DNA from: Nectonema munidae
Taxonomy: Eukaryota > Nematomorpha > Nectonematoida > Nectonematidae
Reading direction: 5' to 3'
DNA: 64,000 nucleotides
Assembly (NCBI GenBank): GCA_030549495.1
Contig: JAUIRK010000923.1
Location: 710,766 to 774,765 of the forward strand
Shown: positions 58,701 through 64,000 of the stretch, piece by piece
Layout of the letters: every line of letters starts with the position of its first letter
Position numbering within the stretch: the first letter of the stretch is position 1
Made by a program: the position numbers and the translations under genes
The notes under the pieces: model-generated
Databases searched by the model: none
Told to the model about the DNA's origin: nothing
Seen by the model: the letters and a program-made list of their open reading frames with translations, nothing else

Positions 58701-61700
58701 TTCATTTCAAACGATCATAATCCTGAAGAACGTGAAAAAGTGAACAAGTTAAGAGTTCAAGTGAAAACGTTCAATCAAGAAAACAAAGATAAATCAATAA
58801 TATATTTATTAAGAGGTAGTTCTTTAAACGACTTCCGTGTGATCAAAAAAAAAATATGTTTATCAAACACTACTTGCCACTAACGAATCAATAGAACCTA
58901 CAAGTTAAAACAATCAACTTTCACTTCAAGTCAACATAAAGAAATTTCCCGAAATATTTTATCTGTATTCTATACCAATTCTAATCAACTTCTTCCCAAA
59001 ATGTCTGAACTTTCTTTGGTAATAGACAGAACAAATTCTGATTTAATTTTTATTACCGAAGTTCTTACAAAAAATAAAGGTTCATTTCCGCCAGTCTGCT
59101 CCACCTATAATCTGTGCAGTTTTTCAATGGTCAACAATTTTGATAAAGTAACTAACCATGCTTCTAAAACTAGAGGAATCATTGCTTATTTTAAGCCATT
59201 TTTAAAAGTCAAAACTCTATCCCCCTTTCCTCCTTTCTACATTAAATATATTACTTTAGAGATTGAAAATAATGGCAAAAACTTTATCGTTTGCTGCATT
59301 TATAGAAGCACCTTAATCAATATGGCTTGTTCTACTCATGAAATAATTCGTCCCTTTTCAACCCTCATTGACTTGTTTCCTAAATTTACTATAATTTTCA
59401 TTGGAGATTTTAACTATCCTTCTATTCCTTGAAACTCCAAATTTCACAAAGCTGGAATGAATTCTTCTGCTATGAAGTTTGCAGATTACCTAGCTCTAAA
59501 CAACTTGTTCGAATTAATTCATGATGCTACTAGATTAGATTATTCTGGAAGAGAAAGTATTTTAGACCTCTTAATTACGAATTTCCCTTCTGATCTTTCA
59601 AATATTTCTATTTTACCAGCATTGGATGGTAGTGATCATTACTCTATTACGTTCGATTTTTCTTATATTGTCAAAGCGTCATCTTCTATAACCACCAAAC
59701 TAAATGTTCGCTCGGGAAGATACAACAAAATAAGAGAATATCTGTCCAATGTTAATTGGAACCTATATAATGAATACTCTTTTTTAGAGTTTTATGATAT
59801 TTTCATGAGAGTTATATACGGAGCTATTGCTGAGTTTATACCTTTAATGAAAAAGAAAACAAAATATAATCCGTTTATGAACAGATCCACTACATGCATA
59901 TACAAAAGAAAAAAAAGCTCTTCAAGAAAAAAAAACATAGCAGGTGAGGATAGCTATTCTTACATATAGGTTTAGATGTAGCAGGTTTGGAAAACTGATC
60001 TGGTTGATTTCTTTGGGTAAAAGGTTGCATTTTAACTAAAAATTTACATTTCAATATAAGACAACAAAAAGTATTATTTTATAAGGAAATGAAAATGTAT
60101 CAATTGAAACTTTGTCATAATCCACATCTGCAAATGACCATATTGCATCTAACTCGTATTTATTATTGAACATATTCATCCTTGAGCCTAGAGAAGAAAA
60201 AAAATAAAAAACGAAAAATACGAACTCAAACAAAGAACATCTAGAACAGACGGCGACAACGTATGGCAAGAGTGCCAAGTGTGCCATGCGGCACTTTACT
60301 TTTGATAATAAATTTACATTTGTTTACATGCATTTTGAAATTAAAATAAATTTATGTTATAACGAGTTCCAAAAGCGTATATGTACTCTATTAATTCGCA
60401 TTTTTGGATTGGCGCAATCAATGCTTTGCCACGTAGTTTTGGCACTTCATTACAAAGAGATACCGATGTCAGATTCAGACTGTAGAGTTTCTCGAAATGT
60501 GTTCCGTGCTGAATATTTTGTTTGACAACTTTAAACTTGGTTTTCATCCAGAGTCGTTTCTCTCAAAATTCAAAACTTTATCTAAATTCCTCAACAAAAA
60601 AGATTTTATTTGAATAATATTTTTTTGAAAATTTATTATTTTCACTATAATGCATTGAGCCTCAATCCTTGTTAGATGTCAACCTTGAGCTTAAGGGCGA
60701 GAGCTTGAGTGGTTCGATGAAAGAGGCTCATAACCCCAAAAGCAAACCCTACAAGACGATATTTTGTGACCGATACTGGCGCATACCCGCCATTCTTTTC
60801 AGGACCGCGTCTACCCTACTTTACTTTTTTTTTTTACGATTTTTGAAATCCTCATGTATCAGACCCATTTCTCTTGAAGTTCTTTGAGACCTACTAATTC
60901 GATGTCTACTTCGTTAAGTCTTTACTTTATTTATAAGCCCATCTTTATTTTATTTTTCGATTCCAAAAATGGAAATTAAATTACATGGAACTTTAAAAAA
61001 TTTAATTTTGAAAAAAAAATAATAATAATAATAATAAAGGTAGTTATACCATCACCAGTGGGACAGATCACAATCTTAAAAACTCGTTAGCTTAATTTGG
61101 TAAAACTGGTGTTTGAATTTTTTAGCTCCGTTTCTACCTTTTTTACAACCGATGATGCTGGGTGGAGAAAACAGGATCTGAATATGAAAAGCAGTAGTTT
61201 ATTTACACTTTGAATTTTTTAAGAAAAAAAGTTTTCATTTTTCTAAATAAAAAATTTAATGTAACTCTAGTGCAAGCTGAATAAACTGATCTAATCGGCC
61301 TGGTCTGACACGAGGGCCTATGTTTAATGTTTTTTTCTAATTGATATCATTTCAAACATTTGGCGAAACAAAATTAAATTTTGGAAAAATTGAAAAATAT
61401 TTTTTAACTACATTTAAGATAATAAGTGATTAAATATTTAATAATAGAAAATAGCGAAAAAATAGAGATCATGGTAAAAAAGAAATGAAACAAAAAATAC
61501 AATGCAAAAATGTCCATTGCAAAGATGAGTGGGTTAAAAACTCAGCATAAAGAAAACATGAACGAAAAAGACTTTTGTGAATTTGCCTACTTTCCTTAAA
61601 TTAATAAAGGCAGATTGAATATATTTAATTTTGAATAATATGAAATAGAACAGATTTAGGATGTGATAATTGAGAGAATTGATTTGTATATTTTCACTCC

Positions 61701-63041
61701 TTGAAGGTATAAATAGGAAATATCATCCATTTTTTCTAAGACTTTTACCCAAAATTTCTACTCCCATATATCAATTTATGTGGTTTTTATATATCGTATT
61801 TGCTAATATACATTTATTATATAATATAGAGGTTTAACCTAAAACAGTTCTTGGGTATTAACAAAAAGGGGGCAAAACTTTGATCATTATTTTTAAAGTT
61901 AAACTCCATTTTAAGATGGTTAAATTGTTCATTTCTCAATTCGCAAAATCCTTAAACATAACGAAATCCCAACTGGATCAAATCCTTTTTCTCAAAATGA
62001 AAGTTAAGGAATTTCATTCCAATGCCCATGACAGCGCCATGAAAAGTTATGTGCATTATTCGATGCCCAAAATAATAACTGGTCATAAGGATACTTACCG
62101 GGAGTTGGAGTGTAGGTAGTATGAGGAATATTCTCTGGTTCGTTTCTTTGGGGATCGTCATTTGCGTTTCCAACTAAAAAATAAAACATGTAGATTGTAC
62201 GGGTTTTATTGGTACACGTAAACTTACTTAACGTAAGGCTTAAACATAGGCACTAACATAGATGTGCTAATCAATGTTCAAAAATGTATCATTATGCAAA
62301 AACGAATCTTATTTTTCATTTATTGTAAAAAACGTAAAAATTTTCAAAAGAAAATGCATTATGTAAAAGTTTTCTGTTTTATAGATCGTTTAAGTTCTCA
62401 TTTTAATGATTTAAGTGAAAAAATGTTTTTAAATTCTTACTTTTTATGTTATTATAATGAAGAAAATAGATATTTTAAAATTTACAGGGTAGACATTTTT
62501 AAATATGTCGTTAATTTTATCAAAATCTTTGAGTAAAAACACTACTAAGATGTGAAAAGTAATCTAAAAATCAATCACAGACGATTATTATGAAAGTAAT
62601 CAGCCAATGGCCAAATATATTAATATTTAAAGAACAAATGAGTTGCTTTTTTTAGATCTTAAATTGCATATTTAGATGGTAGGATTGTTATTTAGTTCGC
62701 CATTAATTCAGATGGTTATATTTATTTGATTTGAGCAAGTCAGTTAATAAATTATTCCTTATAGTGTGTAATCGTTATTTTATCTGTCATAATTTTGACC
62801 TTGTACGGATAAGGGTATAGTAGCATATTTTGGATTCACGTATTTCTGTAAAAAAGTTATATTGTATCTATTTGTGCTATTTTTTTGCAAAAAGAGCTCT
62901 TCGATTTTATAGCGTATATTTAATTATTAGAAAAATTGATTAATAAAAAATAAAAACAAAAATTACACAAAAAATCATTTAGGCCATTAAATATCCATGA
63001 GATCACGCCTTCAATTGCATCCGAGGGTGTAAATGAATCAT
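39493..63041 (-). CDS. Gene C: partial micro-exon gene stretched by transposons
   Basis: Minus-strand segments read here: 63041-63007 (phase 1/0), 62845-62800 (0/1), 62173-62099 (1/1), a homologue of gene B exon 7 from 60,187, 60035-59964 (1/1), 57223-57191 (1/1), 52980-52963 (1/1) and last exon 39681-39626. Phases fit, except that the 60,187 exon has no donor and, unspliced, reads on to a stop at 60,051. No signal-peptide exon lies inside the window; it may be beyond 64,000. Introns contain a LINE, a piggyBac and nested hATs, so a transcript would span over 23 kb. Gene C is the inverted paralogue of gene A and related to gene B. No protein family is recognised. Whether it is expressed, or a decaying copy, cannot be decided from sequence. 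Confidence 0.45.
39626..39681 (-). CDS. Gene C last exon (C-terminal HCYRRRWR)
   Basis: Acceptor cctctttttag, V-LTFSSYDQLHCYRRRWR and TGA. Differs from gene A by one base (R to L). AATAAA at 39,498-39,493 is 128 nt further on. Confidence 0.65.
41498..42612 (-). pseudogene. Outer hAT transposase, C-terminal half
   Basis: Continues after the inserted element with RLHLIYNNEIIKDFCDQC and RWSAHYQTTKAIISEF. After a single in-frame TGA near 42,062 it goes on with TCPTGQRLDKIVSVLKS and the dimerisation region SLASSTALCEASFSTLSNID, TPQRRTMLSTRKTNLSMI, to the stop at 41,498. Apart from the TGA this half is well kept. Confidence 0.85.
42613..46231 (+). mobile_element. hAT element (ZBED5-type), with intact TIRs and target duplication
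   Basis: 3,619 bp, ends CAGTGGTTCCCAACCT and AGGTTGGGAACCCCTG, flanked by the 8-bp direct repeat ATTTAGAC (42,605-42,612 and 46,232-46,239). The sub-terminal part has short GC-rich inverted motifs (gggcgatatcgccc). About 1.5 kb before the coding part has no clear gene (a 62-aa open frame at 43,312 is not convincing). Younger than the element it split. Confidence 0.95.
44361..46010 (+). pseudogene. ZBED5-type hAT transposase, lightly damaged
   Basis: Starts in the C-terminal part of a BED zinc finger (MKPSRLSYHLKKVHPDK); the Cys-containing half upstream is scrambled. It then runs through LGYAS-like and FVLQVDESTMINSHSILLSY (first Asp block), NILVCATDGAQSMVG, a TGA at about 44,988, ILTVHCVIHRQHLASKL, FTTLLMHTEIRWLSKGNCLQ and IAYLADIFAKLNDINLKLQ. 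After a frame change at about 45,830 comes AFPSTYLVEAGFSAAVYL, the dimerisation block, ending near 46,010. Two breaks only. Confidence 0.9.
46232..47319 (-). pseudogene. Outer hAT transposase, N-terminal half
   Basis: ATG at 47,319 (MDKFVIKKSKKNGVSSSDVD), a short acidic leader, one frame change near 47,130, then the TTF-type zinc-binding region FQKNWYNLYSWLEYS and DAAFCFPCRLF. Next come the catalytic blocks SLMMDGTRDKTNTENISIGI and QCFDGTSVMSGCKKCGVQAI, up to PYVHCLN where the second hAT sits. This is the ZMYM1-like hAT transposase layout. Confidence 0.85.
47985..48060. other. Short spacer with (ATACTA)n-like sequence
   Basis: A few units of atactaatact flank the hAT target site, then AT-rich DNA. 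Confidence 0.4.
48060..48380 (+). repeat. Dispersed repeat C, copy 3
   Basis: Longest of the three copies (see 12,000-12,210 and 17,640-17,930). Preceded by a (TA)n run at 48,069-48,087. Confidence 0.7.
48526..48785. repeat. Direct repeat, left copy (about 260 bp)
   Basis: Practically identical to 49,634-49,893 (tgtggtttattttatcgggc ... gatgcattttaaactaaa), with a single difference noticed in a ctgttttta/ctgtttata site. The copies are 1.1 kb apart. A worn inverted relative of part of it lies at 1,400-1,470. Confidence 0.9.
49634..49893. repeat. Direct repeat, right copy (about 260 bp)
   Basis: See 48,526-48,785. The 850 bp between the copies have no open frame of interest. Confidence 0.9.
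50018..50190. repeat. Minisatellite, 28-bp unit, six copies
   Basis: Unit tctccaacctgtatactacg, then atgattca. Two further units lie at 50,318-50,372, after a longer direct repeat. Confidence 0.85.
50218..50840. repeat. Nested direct repeats
   Basis: gatatacctcattcggggag, with flanks, occurs at about 50,255 and 50,400. A unit of about 155 bp (ctgttcatattttgctacct ... gaaaaatattctttaaaaaa, tcaaaaaatatcaaac) occurs at 50,545, 50,705 and, partly, around 50,450. Confidence 0.75.
50797..51030. repeat. Large fold-back palindrome, arms about 100 bp
   Basis: AATAATCAAAGAATCGAAAA to GGCTCCCCTTACTTTTAAAA on the left is matched in reverse complement by AAAAGTAAGGGGAGTCAACG to the end at about 51,030, with a loop of about 45 bp. 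The match is some 95 percent. It could be a fold-back element or a hairpin-forming intron segment. Confidence 0.8.
51100..52230 (+). mobile_element. LINE 3' part (post-RT region and UTR)
   Basis: YLGLTIDFNLSFSNHFNNVL, NIYYALFHSKILYSNFIWSS and LQKK, then in a second frame RALKVLFNRDAEYIRSLYKI, and in a third FIKKSIKIWNSLPICI. These are the blocks that follow the RT domain in CR1-like LINEs. It is 5'-truncated and ends in an A-rich run (52,218-52,236) exactly where the right-arm match resumes, so it is one of the insertions that opened that arm. Confidence 0.8.
52231..53070 (-). repeat. Right arm of the inverted duplication, middle part
   Basis: Reverse complement of 6,440-5,585. Holds the 18-nt exon candidate. 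Confidence 0.85.
52963..52980 (-). CDS. Gene C candidate 18-nt micro-exon
   Basis: Acceptor cctgtttttag, donor gtaaaa, D-TMLIS, identical to gene A 5676-5693. Confidence 0.4.
53071..53775. other. Left flank of the piggyBac insertion; no gene seen
   Basis: The left-arm match ends at cattcgata (53,070). Then comes AT-rich sequence probably belonging to the piggyBac 3' flank. A 12-nt minus-strand micro-exon candidate near 53,135 (acceptor ttttatag, weak donor) is not convincing. Confidence 0.4.
53776..55560 (-). pseudogene. piggyBac-like transposase, main exon open for 434 codons
   Basis: The main frame (55,080-53,776) is uninterrupted. It has YVTIDEQLVKFRGRCSF (first Asp), GTDVFADRFFTFHELC (second), VLYNKYKGGVDTANKML (third), RRWPMVLFANYLDISILNSW, and a complete C-terminal zinc-binding domain (C..C then RRCDICHRFICKNHTSFLC). 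Upstream, 55,560-55,249 encodes a Ser-rich N-terminus ending DGTEYFWTPRRLNQ and IRDIMHPLGPKKGLNV. Between them a short intron (donor gtaagttg near 55,156, acceptor gtttgttacag ending at 55,110) is likely, and the first exon has two in-frame stops just before it. The catalytic part is thus whole, the 5' exon damaged. TTAA-flanked ends were not located. It lies in the 3.3-kb insertion of the right arm. Confidence 0.9.
55561..56370. other. Right flank of the piggyBac insertion; no gene seen
   Basis: AT-rich. The right-arm match resumes at about 56,370. Confidence 0.4.
56370..57546 (-). repeat. Right arm of the inverted duplication, proximal part
   Basis: Reverse complement of 5,590-4,398. Contains the 33-nt exon and two hAT-type termini. 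The match ends at 57,546 where the LINE sequence begins. Confidence 0.85.
57191..57223 (-). CDS. Gene C exon, 33 nt
   Basis: Acceptor tctttttttgtag, donor gtatgt, A-NGESIFDENV. Confidence 0.6.
57547..59940 (+). mobile_element. CR1-like LINE, 5' part only
   Basis: Probable 5' UTR, ORF1 and the endonuclease part of ORF2, then an abrupt end at an A-rich stretch (agaaaaaaaacatag) beside a gene C exon. The reverse transcriptase is missing. Losing the 3' rather than the 5' end is the opposite of the usual LINE truncation. Confidence 0.85.
57879..58883 (+). CDS. LINE ORF1 protein with PHD-like zinc finger
   Basis: 334 aa, intact. Residues about 24-78 form a C4HC3-type finger (CICFNC, CSSCLNWMCYTCQ, IRWFCTACRKD). 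A long Lys/Glu-rich, probably coiled-coil region follows (90-150). The C-terminal third (RRKANHIIHGVEE, VTNLTRLGKIKKEENVKGPL) looks like the RNA-binding portion of LINE ORF1p. The first ATG is used. Confidence 0.85.
   Translation: MKSKSSTSKSSLVSPNISVNHDCICFNCESKSHEMIKCSSCLNWMCYTCQSISKHMVNLIENFEGCGIRWFCTACRKDDTATLKKVINKINEDITSFKKNNEKHIKKINEDLSTRMTEVFDHNKHLVNMIELSHSKMNEKIDKRIEKISPNSTQKSTSSPPQDFRQILKDTLSSQRATELDIERRKANHIIHGVEEYNNDGKRINDAQFVQELFDRHLSIGQIKVTNLTRLGKIKKEENVKGPLRITYEYYSDKNLVLSALPNLKKTPDNFKKIFISNDHNPEEREKVNKLRVQVKTFNQENKDKSIIYLLRGSSLNDFRVIKKKICLSNTTCH
59001..59969 (+). pseudogene. LINE ORF2 endonuclease fragment
   Basis: APE-type endonuclease blocks: DLIFITEVLTKNKG, FIVCCIYRS, IIFIGDFNYPSIP, then a single TGA at 59,430 (where a Trp codon is expected) and on in the same frame to DATRLDYSGRESILDLLITN and DGSDHYSITFDFS, the C-terminal SDH motif. 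No RT follows. Confidence 0.85.
59964..60035 (-). CDS. Gene C exon, 72 nt, hypervariable
   Basis: Acceptor gtaaatttttag, donor gtaagaatag, phase 1/1, V-KMQPFTQRNQPDQFSKPAT, then SKPI. See gene A 1964-2032 for the comparison. Confidence 0.65.
60051..60187 (-). CDS. Gene C homologue of gene B exon 7, donor lost or moved
   Basis: Acceptor ttttttcttctctag, then G-SRMNMFNNKYELDAIWSF and ADVDYDK, collinear with gene B exon 7. Past this point the sequence is that of a gene A intron and the frame stops at 60,051. A deletion of about 11 nt relative to gene A (gtaataataatata) appears to have removed the donor. Confidence 0.5.
60540..60930 (-). repeat. Dispersed repeat A, copy 2
   Basis: Reverse orientation relative to 2640-3090; see there. 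Confidence 0.75.
60931..62090. other. Gene C upstream intron, with uncertain exon candidates
   Basis: (AAT)n at 61,018-61,036. Minus-strand candidates: 61,172-61,133 (acceptor catattcag, donor gtagaaa, 40 nt, phase 0/1), 61,066-61,042 (donor gtataac, 25 nt, phase 0/1) and an open stretch near 61,335-61,270 reading RPGRLDQFIQLALELH to a stop. None fits uniquely into the phase chain. Confidence 0.35.
62099..62173 (-). CDS. Gene C exon, 75 nt
   Basis: Acceptor catgttttattttttag and consensus donor gtaagtat, phase 1/1. Reads V-GNANDDPQRNEPENIPHT, then TYTPTP. Polar, Asn/Pro-rich. Among the best-bounded exons in the window. Confidence 0.65.
62174..62799. other. No gene seen
   Basis: Intron of gene C. 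An open frame of 90 codons at 62,264-62,536 (plus) is AT-driven and not supported by any motif. Confidence 0.35.
62800..62845 (-). CDS. Gene C exon, 46 nt, phase 0 to 1
   Basis: Acceptor aacttttttacag, donor gtcaaa, KYVNPKYATIPLSVQ plus one base. Phase fits between its neighbours. Confidence 0.45.
63007..63041 (-). CDS. Gene C exon, 35 nt, phase 1 to 0
   Basis: Acceptor tttcttttatacttttag, donor gtgatc, D-DSFTPSDAIEG. If not spliced at this donor the frame stays open for about 30 further codons, so a longer exon is possible. Confidence 0.45.
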
Positions 63042-63448
63042 CTAAAAGTATAAAAGAAATTACAATGTAGCAAATTTGATGCTACTAATTTTGCATTATA
63101 GAATTTAAAAAAAATAAAATTTCAAAAACAGTTAGATAAATTCAAAGAAGCTAATTCTGAAAAATTCACAAAAAAAATATCCTAAATATGAGACGCATTT
63201 TCACTAAGCAACCAAAACTGAAATCACCCCTGTCTATAATTGATAAAATAAAATTTAAAGTAAATATCGACTAAATCTTTTAAAGCAATCTCTCTTTCTC
63301 ATCTCATCCTAATTTTATAACTGAAATATCTATATTCGTTTTGTGTACCAATGATAATATCTTATAAAAGGGGTAATATTTTTTGCATAAATTTTTGCTT
63401 CAAAAGTAACGTGGGTCTTACAAACGGGTGTGTGTTATATCAGGGTAT

Positions 63449-63584
63449 TTACTCTCTTCCGTAGAGACAGAACTGAGGCATACACCGGCACAAGGGAACG
63501 GAAGGCTTCCTGCCCTTGGAGGCCTTGACAGGCGTCACATGAAGACTTTTTGGATATGCAACGTGTCTCTTAGTCTTCTCTCAG
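63449..63584 (-). other. GC-rich open segment, unknown exon candidate
   Basis: About half GC in a 25-30 percent GC neighbourhood. Reads EKTKRHVAYPKSLHVTPVKA, then SKGRKPSVPLCRCMPQFCLY, GRE and TAA on the minus strand. An acceptor tttacttatag stands a few bases before the open frame but does not join it in phase directly. It may be the last exon of a host gene or a piece of an unlisted repeat. Confidence 0.35.
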
Positions 63585-63599
63585 CTATAAGTAAATAGT

Positions 63600-64000
63600 A
63601 AGCATTCTAATTTATATTATCAATTTTTCAAAGGAAAGAAACATGGAAAAAGTGTTGCTGTTTTTAAACGCAATATTACTCAAAACCTCTCATTAAACAA
63701 ATTTTTAACTATCAGTAATTATCTTATTTATCATCAGGAATCATCATAACTCTTCTTCCATTTTTGATGACAAAATTCTAAACTTCTTAATATTTTTTTA
63801 ATTTTTATATCACGCAAGATTATAAAATATTTTTCTGAAAGGGAAAGAAATTTTCAGAAAGGAGAAGCCACTACGACTAGAGCAATGCACAGAGCTTCTT
63901 TATGCAAGCGATGCCCTTCATAAACCTTTAAAATTTTATCAAGCCTGCCCGTACTCTAACTATTAATATAAAAAAACAATTAATATAAACATACATATAT
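63600..64000. other. No gene seen; one GC-richer patch
   Basis: The patch at 63,858-63,935 has an open minus frame YEGHRLHKEALCIALVVVAS, then PF and a stop, without a convincing splice or start. The expected signal-peptide exon of gene C was not found here. Confidence 0.3.

Noticed and set aside
61042-61172. Two exon candidates of 40 and 25 nt upstream in gene C
   Set aside because: Splice signals are fair, but both are phase 0/1 and cannot both fit; left as uncertain.
62264-62536. A 90-codon open frame
   Set aside because: Composition is that of AT-rich non-coding DNA (Lys, Phe, Tyr, Ile, Asn); no signal peptide, splice logic or motif.
63858-63935. Signal-peptide exon or gene end (MKGIACIKKLCALL / CIALVVVASPF)
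   Set aside because: The ATG frame stops after 14 codons without a donor and the longer frame lacks a start; not supported.

Overview
The window is very AT-rich, spliced, repeat-laden animal DNA. It carries degraded piggyBac, several kinds of hAT, Tigger/pogo, FLYWCH-type Mutator (MULE) and CR1-like LINE copies, a tRNA-derived SINE, MITEs and minisatellites. There is no bacterial, organellar or CRISPR signature. The mixture fits an arthropod best (sap-feeding hemipteran or copepod type), but this is inference and no host gene here fixes the species.

The most interesting content is not the transposons. On both strands there are very small exons, each with a splice acceptor and donor, almost all a multiple of three long and almost all in phase 1 at both ends. 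On the minus strand between 25,519 and 16,895 they chain into one complete reading frame: a 19-residue signal-peptide exon, exons of 96, 38, 25, 72, 36 and 102 nt, and a 56-nt last exon with stop, giving 160 aa. A second possible last exon at 24,326-24,436 would give a 100-aa form (gene B). Two related loci lie outside it and converge: gene A (plus strand, about 1.8-7.8 kb) and gene C (minus strand, about 63.0-39.5 kb). They are inverted copies whose introns are nearly identical while one exon has changed heavily, almost only at replacement sites. The last exon, with stop and a poly(A) signal 127-128 nt further on, occurs three times, once per locus. This looks like a fast-evolving secreted-protein (effector-like) micro-exon gene family.

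Layout: 0-1.1 kb piggyBac relict; 1.2-8.4 kb gene A with hAT relicts and repeat A in its introns; 8.9-9.1 kb SINE; 11.1-11.6 kb 21-bp minisatellite; 12.6-14.2 kb relict of a transposon-derived protein with a 14.2-16.1 kb LINE piece beside it; 16.7-25.5 kb gene B; 22.1-22.9 and 27.0-27.3 kb inverted pieces of a GC-richer element; 27.6-27.9 and 30.9-34.4 kb MULE relicts; 28.6-30.3 kb Tigger-like element with TIRs; 30.3-30.6 and 36.1-37.0 kb satellite-like repeats; 38.3-38.7 kb second copy of the 12.6-kb family; 38.8-63.0 kb gene C, stretched by a 6.7-kb hAT (itself split by a 3.6-kb second hAT), LINE pieces, and a piggyBac with a long open transposase at 53.8-55.5 kb.

Exon calls rest on reading splice signals and phase by eye; they have not been tested against transcripts.
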